Positions 12,255 through 24,593 of a stretch of 64,000 nucleotides of DNA are shown here, one piece after another (within the stretch, counting starts at the first letter, position 1; each line of letters opens with the position of its first letter). A program made the position numbers and the translations under genes. The notes under the pieces were generated by a model. That model saw only the letters and a list, made by a program, of their open reading frames with translations, was not told where the DNA came from and searched no databases. Origin of the DNA: Synchiropus splendidus (lineage: Eukaryota > Chordata > Actinopteri > Syngnathiformes > Callionymidae); contig NC_071349.1 of NCBI RefSeq assembly GCF_027744825.2, positions 1,860,001 to 1,924,000 on the forward strand. Direction: 5' to 3'.

Positions 12255-13873
12255 ATAGCAGAAAGGGTCTTTCTAGTAGTTGCACATCAAATCTAAGCTG
12301 TCTGAAGTGTTTTTCGAAAGTTATCAACATTTTAATGTTTGGCGTTCCAGAATCGACCTTATCTCAGGCTGAAAACGCATTGTCTGCATTGTGCCATAAC
12401 TTTGCAGGGAAGCTTCAGAACATGAAATGTTCACCTCCCACTATAGCAGAAAGGGTCTTTCTAGTAGTTGCAGATCAAATCTAAGCTGTCTGATGTGTTT
12501 TTCCAAAGTTATCAACATTTTTATGTTTGGCGTTCCGGAATTGACCTTATCTTAGGCTGAAAACGAGTTTTACACATTGTGCAATAACTTTGCAGGGAAG
12601 CTTTCGAACATGAAATTTTGACGTCCCACTATAGCAGAAAGGGTCTTTCTAGTAGTTGCACATCAAATCTAAGCTGTCTGATGTGTTTTTCCGTAGTTAT
12701 AAACATTTTTATGTTTGGCGTTCCGGAATCTATCTTATCTCAGGCTGAAAATGCTTTTTACGCTTTGTGCCATAACTTTGCAGGGAAGCTTCAGAACATG
12801 AAAATTTCACCTCCCACTATAGCAGAAAGGGTCTTTCTAGTAGTTGCACATCAAATCTAAGCTGTCTGAAGTGTTTTTCGAAAGTTATCAACATTTTTAT
12901 GTTTGGCGTTCCAGAATCGACCTTATCTCAGGCTGAAAACGCGTTGTCTGCATTTTGCCATCACTTTACATGGAAGCTTCCGAATATGAAATTTTAACCT
13001 CCCACTATAGCAAAAAGGGTCTTTCTAGTAGTTGCACATCAAATCTTAGCTGTCTGAAGTGTTGTTCCAAAGTGATCAACATTTTCACGTTTGGCGTTTC
13101 GGAACCCACGTTATCTCAGGCTGAAAACGCGTTGTCTGCATTGTTCCATAACTTCTCAGGGAAGCTTCAGAACATGAAATGTTCACCTCCCACTATAGCA
13201 GAAAGGGTCTTTCTAGTAGTTGCACATCAAATCTAAGCTGGCTGAAGTGTTTTTCCGAAGTTATCAACATTTTTATGTTTGGTGTTCCGGAATCGACCTA
13301 ATCTCAGCATGAAAATGCATTTTCTGCATTGTCCCATAACTTTCCAGGGAAACTTCAGAACATGAAATTTTGACCTCCCACTATAGCAGAAAGGGTCTTT
13401 CTAGTAGTTGCACATCAAATCTAAGCTGTCTGAAGTGTTTTTCGAAAGTTATCAACATTTTTATGTTTGGCTTTCCGGAATCGACCTTATCTCAGGCTGA
13501 AAACGCGTTTTACACATTGTGCCATAACTTTGCAGGGAACCTTTAGAACATGAAATTTTCACCTCCCATTATAGCAGAAAGGGTCTTTCTAGTAGTTGCA
13601 CATCAAATCTAAGCTGGCTGAAGTGTTTTTCCAAAGTTATCAACATTTTTATGTTTGGTGTTCCGGAATCGACCTAATCTCAGCATGAAAATGCGTTTTC
13701 TGCATTGTCCCATAACTTTCCAGGGAAACTTCAGAACATGAAATTTTGACCTCCCACTATAGCAGAAAGGGTCTTTCTAGTAGTTGCACATCAAATCTAA
13801 GCTGTCTGAAGGGTTTTTCGAAAGTTATCAACATTTTTATGTTTGGCGTTCCAGAATCGACCTTATCTCAGGC
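12255..13873 (+). repeat. Long-range repeat block R2, right copy (partner 4,735-6,353)
   Basis: Same rare variants in the same order as the left copy. In the patch at about 12,885-13,045 it instead reads CATTTTGCCATCACTTTACA and TTCCGAATATGAAATTTTAA, a different monomer type, while both flanks stay aligned at 7,520 bp. Confidence 0.82.
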
Positions 13874-15040
13874 TGAAAACGCGTTGTCTGCATTGTGCCA
13901 TAACTTTGTATGGAAGCTTCCGAACATGAAATTTTAACCTCCCACTATAGCAGAAAGGGTCTTTCTAGTAGTTGCACATCAAATGTAAGCTGTCTGATGT
14001 GTTTTTCCAAAGTTATTAACATTTTTATGTTTGGCGTTTCGGAATCGACCTTATCTCAGGCTGAAAACGCGTTTTACACATTGTGCCATAACTTTGCAGG
14101 GAAGCATCAGAAAATGAAATTTTCACCTCCCACTATAGCAGAAAGGGTCTTTCTAGTAGTTGCACATCAAATCTAAGCTGTATGAAGTACTTTTCCAAAG
14201 TTATCAACATTTTTATGTTTGCCGTTCCGGAATCAACCTTATCTCAGGCTGAAAACGCGGTTTCTGCATTGTGCCATTACTTTGCAAGGAAGCTTCAGAA
14301 CATGAAATGTTCACCTCCCACTATAGCAGAAAGGGTCTTTCTAGTCGTTGCACATCAAATCTAAGTTGTCTGAAGTGTTTTTCGAAAGTTATCAACATTT
14401 TTATGTTTGGCGTTCCGGAAACGACCTTATCTCGGGCTGAAAACGCGTTTTCTGCATTGTGCCATAACTTTGCAGGGAAGCTTCAGAACATGAAAGTTTC
14501 ACCTCCCACTATAGCAGAAAGGGTCTTTCTAGTAGTTGCACATCAAATATAAGCTGTCTGCAATGTTTTTCCAAAGTTATCAACATTTTTATTTTTGGTG
14601 TTCCGGGACCCACCTTATCTCAGGCTGAAAACGCGTTTTCTGCATTGTGCCTTCACTTTTCTGGGTAGCTTCAGAACATGGAATTTTCACCTCCCACTAT
14701 AACAGAAAGGTTCATTCTAGCAGTTGCACATCAAATCTAAGCTGTCTGAAGTGTTTTTCCAAAGTTATCAACATTTTTATGTTTGGAGTTCCGGAACTCA
14801 CCTTATCTCAGGCTGAAAACGCGTTTTCTGCATTGTGCCATAACTTTGCAGGGAAGCTTCAGAACATGAAAATTTCACCTCCCACTATAGCAGAAAGGGT
14901 CTTTCTAGTAGTTGCACATCAAATCTAAGCTCTCTGAAGTGTTTTTCGAAAGTTATCAACATTTTTATGTTTGGCGTTCCGGAATCGACCTTATCTCAGG
15001 CTGAAAACGCGTTTTACGCATTGTGCCATAACTTTGCAGG

Positions 15041-15193
15041 GAAGCTTCGGAACATGAAATTTTCACATCCCACTATAGCAGAAAGGGTCTTTCTAGTAGT
15101 TGCACATTAAAGCTAAGCTGTCTGAAGTGTTTATCCAAAGTTATCAACATTTTTATGTTTGGCGTTTTCTCCATTGTGCCATAACTTTGCAGG
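15041..15193 (+). repeat. Truncated 153-bp monomer (35-bp internal deletion)
   Basis: The unit starts GAAGCTTCGGAAC at 15,041 and the next unit starts at 15,194, 35 bp short. The sequence runs ATGTTTGGCGTTTTCTCC, joining monomer position 126 to position 162. The lost segment carries the TTCCGGAA and AAAACGCGTTTT palindromes. GCGTT is present at both edges of the deletion, so slippage or microhomology joining explains it. It also shifts the frame and lets an 85-codon open frame run on the minus strand (15,073-15,330), which I regard as incidental. Confidence 0.9.
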
Positions 15194-15864
15194 GAAGCTT
15201 CAGAACATGAAATTTTCACCTCCCACAATGGCAGAAAGGGTCTTTCTAGTAGTTGCACATCAAATCTAAGCTCTCTGAAGTGTTTATCGAAAGTTATCAA
15301 CATTTTTATGTTTGGCGTTCCGGAACCCACCTTATCTCAGGCTGAAAACGCGTTTTATGCATTGTGCCATAACTTTGGTGGGAAGCTTCAGATCATCGAA
15401 TTTTCACCACCCACTATATCAGAAAGGGTCTTTCTAGTAGTTGCACATAAAATCTAAGCAGTCTGAAGTGTTTTTCCAAAGTTATCAACATTTTTATGTT
15501 TGGCGTTCCGGAATCGACCTTATCTCAGGCTGAAAACACGATTTACGCATTCTGCCATAACTTTGCAGGGAAGCTTCAGAACATGAAATTTTCATATCCC
15601 ACTATATCAGAATGCGTCTTTCTAGTAGTTGCACATCAAATCTTAGCTGTCTGAAGTGTTTTTCCAAAGTTCTCAACATTTTTATGTTTGGCGTTCTGAA
15701 ATCAACCTCATCTCAGGCTGAAAGCGCGTTTTACGCATTGTACCATAACTTTGCAGGGAAGCTTCAGAACATGAAATTTTAACCTCCCACTATAGCAGAA
15801 AGGGTCTTTCTAGTAGTTGCACATCAAATCTAAGCTGTCGAAAGTGTTTTTCCAAAGTTATGAA

Positions 15865-18800
15865 CATTTTTATGTTTGGCGTTTCGGAATCGACCTTATC
15901 TCAGGCTGAAAACGCACTTTACTCATTGTGCCATAACTTTGCTGGGAAGCTTCAGAACATGACATTTTCACCACCCACTATAGCAGAAAGGGTCTTTCTA
16001 GTAGTTGCACATCAAATCTAAGCTGTTTGAAGTGTTTTTCCAAAGTTATCAACATTTTTATGTTTGGCGTTCTGAAATCAACCTCATCTCAGGCTGAAAA
16101 CGAGTTTTACGCATTGTGCCATAACTTTGCAGCGAAGCTTCAGAACAAGAAATTTTCACCTCCCACTATAGCAGAAAGGGTCTTTCTCGTAGTTGCACAT
16201 CAAATCTAAGCTGTCTGAAGTGTTTTTCGAATGTTTTCAACATTTTTATGTTTGGTGTTCCTGAATCGACCTTTTCTCAGGCTGAAAACGCGTTTTCTGC
16301 ATTGTGCCATAACTTTGCAGGGAACCTTCAGATCATGAAATGTTCATTTCCCACTATAGCAGAAAGGGTCTTTCTAGAAGTTGCACATCAAATCTAAGCT
16401 GTCTGAAGTGTTTTTCCGAAGTTATTAACATTTTTATGTTTGGCGTTCCGGAATTGACCTTATGTGAGGCTGAACACGAGTTTTCTGCATTGTGCCATAA
16501 CTTTGCAGGGAAGCTTCAGAACATGAAAATTTCACCTCCCACTATAGCAGATAGGGTCTTTCTAGTAGGTGCACATCAAATCGAAGCTGTCTGAAGTGTT
16601 TTTCCAAAGTTATCAACACTTTTATGTTTGCCGTTCCGGAATCGACCTTATCTCAGGCTGAAAACACGATTTACGCATTCTGCCATAACTTTGCAGGGAA
16701 GCTTCAGAACATGAAATTTTCACCTCCCACTATAGCAGAATGCGTCTTTCTAGTAGTTGCACATCAAATCTTAGCTGTCTGATGTGTTTTTCCAAAGTTC
16801 TCAACATTTTTATGTTTGGAATTCTGAAACCAACCTCATCTCAGGCTGAAAACGCGTTTTACGCATTGTGCCATAACTTTACAGGGAAGCTTCAGAACAT
16901 GAAATTTTAACTTCCCACTATAGCAGAAAGGGTCTTTCTAGTAGTTGCACATCAAATCTAAGCTGTCGAAATTGTTTTTCCAAAGTTATCAACATTTTTA
17001 TGTTTGGCGTTCTGGAACCCACCTTATCTCAGGCTAAAAACGCGTTTTGTGGATAGTGCCATAACTTTGCAGGGAGACTTCAGAACATGAAATTTTAACA
17101 TCCCACTATAGCAGAAAGGGTATTTCTAGTAGTTGCACATCAAATCTAAGCTGTCTGAAGTGTTTTTCCAAAGTTATCAACATTCTTATGTTTGGCGTAC
17201 CGGAATCAACCTTATCTCAGGCTGAAAACGCGTTTTACGCATTGAGCCATAACTTTGTAGGTAAGCTCCAGAACATAATATTTTCACCTCCCACTATAGC
17301 TGAAAGGGTCTTTCTAGTAGTTGCACATCAAATCTAAGCTGTCTGAAGTGTTTTTCCAAAGTTATCAGCACTTTTATGTTTGGTGTTCCGGAATCGACCT
17401 TATCTCAGGCTGAAAACGCGTTTCTTGCATTGTGGCATAACTTTGCAGGCAAGCTTCAGAACATGAAATTTTCAGCTGCCACTATAGCAGAAAGGGTCTT
17501 TCTAGTAGTTGCACATCAAATCTAAGCTGTCTGAAGTGTTTTTCCAAAGTTATCAACATTTTTATGTTTGGCGTTCTGGAACCCACCTTATCTCAGGCTG
17601 AAAACGCGTTTTCTGCATTGTGCCAAAACATTGTAGGTAAGCTCCAGAACATGAAATTTTCACCTCCCACTATAGCAGAAAGGGTCTTTCTAGTAGGTGC
17701 ACATCAAACCGAAGCTGTCTGAAGTGTTTTTCAAAAGTTATCAACACTTTTATGTTTGGCGTTCCGGAATCAACCTTATCTCACGCTGAAAACACGATTT
17801 ACGCATTCTGCCATAACTTTGCAGGGAAGCTTCAGAAAATGAAATTTTCATATCCCACTATAGCAGAAAGGGTTTTTCTAGTAGTTGCACATCAAATCTA
17901 AGCTGTCGGAAGTGTTTTTCCAAAGTTATCAACATTTTTACGTTTGGCGTTCGGGAATCGACCTTATCTCAGGCTGAAAACGCGTTTTCTGCATTGTGCC
18001 ATAACTTTGCAGGGAAGCTTCAGAACATGAAATTTTAACCTCCCACTATAGCAGAATGCGTCTTTCTAGTAGTTGCACATCAAATCTTAGCAGTCTGAAG
18101 TGTTTTTCCAAAGTTATCAATATTTTTATGTTTGGCGTTCTGGAACCCACCTTATCTCAGGCTGAAAACGCGTTTTACGCATTGTGCCATAACTTTACAG
18201 GGAAGCTTCAGAACATGAAATTTTAACTTCCCACTATACCAGAAAGGGTCTTTCTAGTAGTTGCAGATCAAATCTAAGCTGTCGGAAGTGTTTTTCCAAA
18301 GTTATCAACACTTTTATGTTTGGCGTTCCGGAATCGACCTTATCTCAGGCTGAAAACACGATTTACGCATTCTGCCATAACTTTGCAGGGAAGCTTCAGA
18401 ACATGAAATTTTCATATCCCACTATAGCAGAAAGGGTCTTTCTTGTAGTTGCACATCAAATCGAAGCTGTCTGAAGTGTTTTTCCAAAGTTATCAACACT
18501 TTTATGTTTAGCGTATCGGAATTGACCTTATCTCAGGCTGAAAACGCGTTTTCTGCATTGTGCCATAAATTTGCAGGGAAGCTTGAGAACATGAAATTTT
18601 AAACTCCCACTATAGCAGAATGCGTCTTACTAGTAGTTGCACATCAAATCTTAGCTGTCTGAAGTGTTTTTCCAAAGTTCTCAACATTTTTATGTTTGGC
18701 GTTCTGAAATCAACCTCATCTCAGGCTGAAAACGCGCTTTACATATTTTGCCATAACTTTGCAGGGAAGCTTCAGAACATGACATTTTCACCTCCCACTA

Positions 18801-19530
18801 TAGCAGAAACTGTCTTTCTAGTAGTTGCACATCAAATCTAAGCTGTCCGAAGTGTTTTTCGAAAGTTATCAACATTTTTATGTTTGTGGTTCTGAAATCA
18901 ACCTCATCTCAGACTGAAAACGCGTTTTAAGCATTGTGCCATAACTTTGCCGGAAAGCTTCAGAACATGAAATTTTCAACTCCCACTATAGCAGAAAGGG
19001 TCTTTCTAGTAGTTGCACATCAAATCTAAGCTGTCTGAAGTGTTTTTCCAAATTTATCAATATTTTTATGTTTTGCGTTCCGGAATCGACCTTATCTCAG
19101 GCTGAAAACGTGTTTCCTGCATGGAGGCATAACTTTTCAGTGAAGCTTCAGAATATGAAATTTTCACCTCACACTGTAGCAGAAAGGGTATTTCTTGTAG
19201 TTGCACATCAAATCTAAGCTGTCTGTAGAGTTTTTCCTGAGTTATCAACATTTTTATGTTTGGGGTTCTGAAATCAACCTCATCTCAGGCTGAAAACGCG
19301 TTTTACGCATTGTGCCATAACTTTGCAGGGAAGCTTCAGAACATGATATTTTCAACTCCCACTATAGCAGAAAGGGTCTTTCTAGTAGTTGCACATCGAA
19401 GCTAAGCTGTCTGAAGTGTTTATCCAAAGTTATCAACATTTTTACGTTTGGCGTTCCGGAATCGACCTTATCTCAGGCTGAAAACGCGTTTTCTGCATTG
19501 TGCCATAACTTTGCAGGGAAGCTTCAGAAC
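15865..19530 (+). repeat. Domain B duplicated block, copy 1
   Basis: Matches 20,753-24,040 in order, but with changing offsets: 4,888 bp (26 monomers) at 15.9-16.85 kb, 4,324 bp (23 monomers) at about 17.4-18.5 kb, and 4,512 bp (24 monomers) at 18.6-19.5 kb. So three whole monomers were lost, or gained, at one point and one at another. Shared rare variants include CGCACTTTACTCATTG, TGTGAGGCTGAACACGAG, GGAATTCTGAAACC, GTGCCAAAACATTG and CGTGTTTCCTGCATGGAGGC. Confidence 0.82.
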
Positions 19531-20535
19531 ATGAAATTTTAACCTCCCACTATAGCAGAATGCGTCTTTCTAGTAGTTGCACATCAAATCTTAGCAGTCT
19601 GGAGTGTTTTTCCAAAGTTATCAATATTTTTATGTTTGGCGTTCTGAAATCGACCTTATCTCAGGCTGAAAACGCGTTTTACGCATTGTGCCATAACTTT
19701 GCAGGGAAGCTTCAGAACATGAAATTTTCACCTCCCACTGTAGCAGAAAGGGTCTTTCTAGTAGTTGTACATCAAATCTAAGCTGTCTGAAGTGTTTTTC
19801 CAACGTTATCAACATTTATATTTTTGGCGTTCCGGAATCGACCTTATCTCAGGCTGAAAACACGATTTACGCATTCTGCCATAACTTTGCAGGGAAGCTT
19901 CAGAACATGAAATTTTCATATCCCACTATAGCAGAAAGGGTCTTTCTAGTTGTTGCACATCAAATCTAAGCTGTCTGAAGTGTTTTTCCAAAGTTATCAA
20001 CATTTTTACGTTTGGCGTTCCGGAATCGACCTTATCTCAGGCTGAAAACGCGTTTTCTGCATTGTGCCATAACTTTGCAGGGAAGCTTCAGAACATGAAA
20101 TTTTAACCTCCCACTATATCAGAATGCGTCTTTCTAGTAGTTGCACATCAAATCTTAGCTGTCTGAAGTGTTTTTCCAAAGTTCTCAACATTTTTATGTT
20201 TGGCGTTCTGAAATCAACCTCATCTCAGGCTGAAAGCGCGTTTTACGCATTGTGCCATAACTTTGCAGGGAAGCTTCAGAACATGAAATTTTAACCTCCC
20301 ACTATAGCAGAAAGGGTCTTTCTAGTAGTTGCACATCAAATCTAAGCTGTCGAAAGTGTTTTTCCAAAGTTATCAACATTTTTATGTTTGGCGTTTCGGA
20401 ATCGACCTTATCTCAGCCTGAAAACGCGCTTTACATATTTTGCCATAACTTTGCAGGGAAGCTTCAGAACATGACATTTTCACCTCCCACTATAGCAGAA
20501 AGGGTCTTTCTAGTAGTTGCACATCAAATCTAAGC
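19440..20535 (+). repeat. B/D shared block, left copy (partner 35,978-37,073)
   Basis: About six monomers match 35,978-37,073 at an offset of 16,538 bp. That equals 88 monomers minus the three 2-bp deletions lying between, so the register is fully accounted for. Shared variants include AGCAGTCTG with ATCAATATTTTTATG, GTAGTTGTACATC, and CAGCCTGAAAACGCGCTTTA. It links domains B and D as one older array. Confidence 0.78.
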
Positions 20536-20752
20536 TGTCTGAAGTGTTTTTCCAAAGTTATCAACATTTTTATGTTTGGCGTTCTGGAACCCACCTTATC
20601 TCAGGCTGAAAACACGTTTTCTGGATAGTGCCATAACTTTGCAGGGAGACTTCAGAACATGAAATTTTCTCCTCCCACTATAGCAGAAAGGGTCTTTCTA
20701 GTAGTTGCACATCAAATGTAAGCTGTATGAAGTGTTTTTCCAAAGTTATCAA

Positions 20753-23700
20753 CATTTTTATGTTTGGCGTTTCGGAATCGACCTTATCTCAGGCTGAAAA
20801 CGCACTTTACTCATTGTGCCATAACTTTGCTGGGAAGCTTCAGAACATGGAATTTTTACCACCCACTATAGCAGAAAGGGTCTTTCTAGTAGTTGCACAT
20901 CAAATCTAAGCTGTTTGAAGTGTTTTTCCAAAGTTATCAACATTTTTATGTTTGGCGTTCTGAAATCAACCTCATCTCAGGCTGAAAACGAGTTTTACGC
21001 ATTGTGCCATAACTTTGCAGCGAAGCTTCAGAACAAGAAATTTTCACCTCCCACTATAGCAGAAAGGGTCTTTCTCGTAGTTGCACATCAAATCTAAGCT
21101 GTCTGAAGTGTTTTTCGAAAGTTTTCAACATTTTTATGTTTGGTGTTCCTGAATCGACCTTTTCTCAGGCTGAAAACGCGTTTTCTGCATTGTGCCATAA
21201 CTTTGCAGGGAACCTTCAGATCATGAAATGTTCATTTCCCACTATAGCCGAAAGGGTCTTTCTAGAAGTTGCACATCAAATCTAAGCTGTCTGAAGTGTT
21301 TTTCCGAAGTTATTAACATTTTTATGTTTGGCGTTCCGGAATTGACCTTATGTGAGGCTGAACACGAGTTTTCTGCATTGTGCCATAACTTTGCAGGGAA
21401 GCTTCAGAACATGAAAATTTCACCTCCCACTATAGCAGATAGGGTCTTTCTAGTAGGTGCACATCAAATCGAAGCTGTCTGAAGTGTTTTTCCAAAGTTA
21501 TCAACACTTTTATGTTTGCCGTTCTGGAATCGACCTTATCTCAGGCTGAAAACACGATTTACGCATTCTGCCATAACTTTGCAGGGAAGCTTCAGAACAT
21601 GAAATTTTCACCTCCCACTATAGCAGAATGCGTCTTTCTAGTAGTTGCACATCAAATCTTAGCTGTCTGATGTGTTTTTCCAAAGTTCTCAACATTTTTA
21701 TGTTTGGAATTCTGAAACCAACCTCATCTCAGGCTGAAAACGCGTTTCTTGCATTGTGGCATAACTTTGCAGGGAAGCTTCAGAACATGAAATTTTCACC
21801 TCCCACTGTAGCAGAAAGGGTCTTTCTAGTAGTTGCACATCAAATCTAAGCTGTCTGAAGTGTTTTTCCAAAGTTATCAACATTTTTATGTTTGGCGTTC
21901 TGGAACCCACCTTATCTCAGGCTGAAAACGCGTTTTCTGCATTGTGCCAAAACATTGTAGGTAAGCTCCAGAACATGAAATTTTCACCTCCCACTATAGC
22001 AGAAAGGGTCTTTCTAGTAGGTGCACATCAAACCGAAGCTGTCTGAAGTGTTTTTCAAAAGTTATCAACACTTTTATGTTTGGCGTTCCGGAATCAACCT
22101 TATCTCACGCTGAAAACACGATTTACGCATTCTGCCATAACTTTGCAGGGAAGCTTCAGAACATGAAATTTTCATATCCCACTATAGCAGAAAGGGTTTT
22201 TCTAGTAGTTGCACATCAAATCTAAGCTGTCGGAAGTGTTTTTCCAAAGTTATCAACATTTTTACGTTTGGCGTTCGGGAATCGACCTTATCTCAGGCTG
22301 AAAACGCGTTTTCTGCATTGTGCCATAACTTTGCAGGGAAGCTTCAGAACATGAAATTTTAACCTCCCACTATAGCAGAATGCGTCTTTCTAGTAGTTGC
22401 ACATCAAATCTTAGCAGTCTGAAGTGTTTTTCCAAAGTTATCAATATTTTTATGTTTGGCGTTCTGGAACCCACCTTATCTCAGGCTGAAAACGCGTTTT
22501 ACGCATTGTCCCATAACTTTACAGGGAAGCTTCAGAACATTAAATTTTAACTTCCCACTATAGCAGAAAGGGTCTTTCTAGTAGTTGCAGATCAAATCTA
22601 AGCTGTCGGAAGTGTTTTTCCAAAGTTATCAACACTTTTATGTTTGGCGTTCCGGAATCGACCTTATCTCAGGCTGAAAACACGATTTACGCATTCTGCC
22701 ATAACTTTGCAGGGAAGCTTCAGAACATGAAATTTTCATATCCCACTATAGCAGAAAGGGTCTTTCTTGTAGTTGCACATCAAATCGAAGCTGTCTGAAG
22801 TGTTTTTCCAAAGTTATCAACACTTTTATGTTTAGCGTATCGGAATTGACCTTATCTCAGGCTGAAAACACGATTTACGCATTCTGCCATAACTTTGCAG
22901 GGAAGCTTCAGAACATGAAATTTTCATATCCCACTATAGCAGAAAGGGTCTTTATAGTAGTTGCACATCAAATCTAAGCTGTCTGAAGTGTTTTTCCAAA
23001 GTTATCAACATTTTTACGTTTGGCGTTCCGGAATCGACCTTATCTCAGGCTGAAAACGCGTTTTCTGCATTGTGCCATAAATTTGCAGGGAAGCTTGAGA
23101 ACATGAAATTTTAAACTCCCACTATAGCAGAATGCGTCTTTCTAGTAGTTGCACATCAAATCTTAGCTGTCTGAAGTGTTTTTCCAAAGTTCTCAACATT
23201 TTTATGTTTGGCGTTCTGAAATCAACCTCATCTCAGGCTGAATACGCGCTTTACATATTTTGCCATTACTTTGCAGGGAAGCTTCAGAACATGACATTTT
23301 CACCTCCCACTATAGCAGAAACTGTCTTTCTAGTAGTTGCACATCAAATCTAAGCTGTCCGAAGTGTTTTTCGAAAGTTATCAACATTTTTATGTTTGTG
23401 GTTCTGAAATCAACCTCATCTCAGACTGAAAACGCGTTTTACGCATTGTGCCATAACTTTGCCGGAAAGCTTCAGAACATGAAATTTTCAACTCCCACTA
23501 TAGCAGAAAGGGTCTTTCTAGTAGTTGCACATCAAATCTAAGCTGTCTGAAGTGTTTTTCCAAATTTATCAATATTTTTATGTTTTGCGTTCCGGAATCG
23601 ACCTTATCTCAGGCTGAAAACGTGTTTCCTGCATGGAGGCATAACTTTTCAGTGAAGCTTCAGAACATGAAATTTTCACCTCACACTGTAGCAGAAAGGG

Positions 23701-24040
23701 TCTTTCTAGTAGTTGCACATCAAATCTAAGCTGTCTGTAGAGTTTTTCCTGAGTTATCAACATTTTTATGTTTGGGGTTCTGAAATCAACCTCATCTCAG
23801 GCTGAAAACGCGTTTTACGCATTGTGCCATAACTTTGCAGGGAAGCTTCAGAACATGATATTTTCAACTCCCACTATAGCAGAAAGGGTCTTTCTAGTAG
23901 TTGCACATCGAAGCTAAGCTGTCTGAAGTGTTTATCCAAAGTTATCAACATTTTTATGTTTGGCGTTCCGGGATCGACCTTTTCTCAGGCTGAAAACGCG
24001 TTTTCTGCATTGTGCCATAACTTTGCAGGGAAGCTTCAGA
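20753..24040 (+). repeat. Domain B duplicated block, copy 2
   Basis: Second copy of the 15,865-19,530 block, about two monomers shorter overall. One additional ACACGATTTACG monomer is present at about 22,860-23,047 relative to copy 1. Point differences are few, for example CCGTTCTGG here versus CCGTTCCGG and GATCATG shared by both. Confidence 0.82.
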
Positions 24041-24593
24041 ACATGAAATTTTAAACTTGCGCTATAGCAGAATAGGTCTTTCACGTAGTTGTACATCAAA
24101 TCTAAGCTGTCTGAAGTGTTTTTCCAAAGTTATCAACATTTTTATGTTTGGCGTTCTGGAACCCACCTTATCTCAGTCTGAAAACGTGTTTTTTGCATTG
24201 CGCCATAACTTTGCAGGGATGCCACAGAACATGAAATTTTCACCTGCCGCTATAGTAGAAAGGGTCGTTCTAGTAGTTGCACTTCAAATCTAAGCTCTCT
24301 GAAGTGTTTTTCGAAAGTTATCAACATTTTTATGTTTGGCGTTCCGGAACCCACCTTATCTCAGGCTGAAAACGCGTTTTCTCCATTGTGCCATAACTTT
24401 GCAGGGAAGCTTCAGAACATGTAATTTTCACCTCCCACTATAGCAGAAAGGGTCTTTCTAGTACTTGCACATCAAATCTAAGCTGTCTGAAGTGTATTTC
24501 AAAAGTTATCAACTTTTTTATGTTTGGCGTTCCGGAATCGACCTTATCTCAGGCTGAAAACGCGTTTTCGGAATTGTGCCATAACTTGGCAGG

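Larger units (their letters stand above)
1317..15040 (+). repeat. Domain A: 73 monomers in exact 188-bp register
   Basis: 13,724 bp equals 73 times 188, and every unit start I checked falls on this grid. Monomers differ from one another by substitutions only, as far as I could see. Frequent variants are TTCCGAACATG versus TTCAGAACATG, TGGAAGCTT versus GGGAAGCTT, AAATGTTCACC versus AAATTTTCACC, and C/G at position 96. The domain holds the nested HORs listed separately. No gene, RNA or mobile element was found within it. Confidence 0.9.
15194..24300 (+). repeat. Domain B: monomer families with TGCGTC and ACGATTTACG markers
   Basis: From here new variants become common that are rare or absent in domain A: CAGAATGCGTCTTTC with AATCTTAGC, TTCTGAAATCAACCTCATC, CACTTTTATG followed by ACACGATTTACGCATTCTG and then TTTTCATATCCC, and CTGTCGAAAGTG. 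The register stays on the 188-bp grid. The right edge at about 24,300 is gradual. No coding gene or RNA is supported. Confidence 0.75.
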
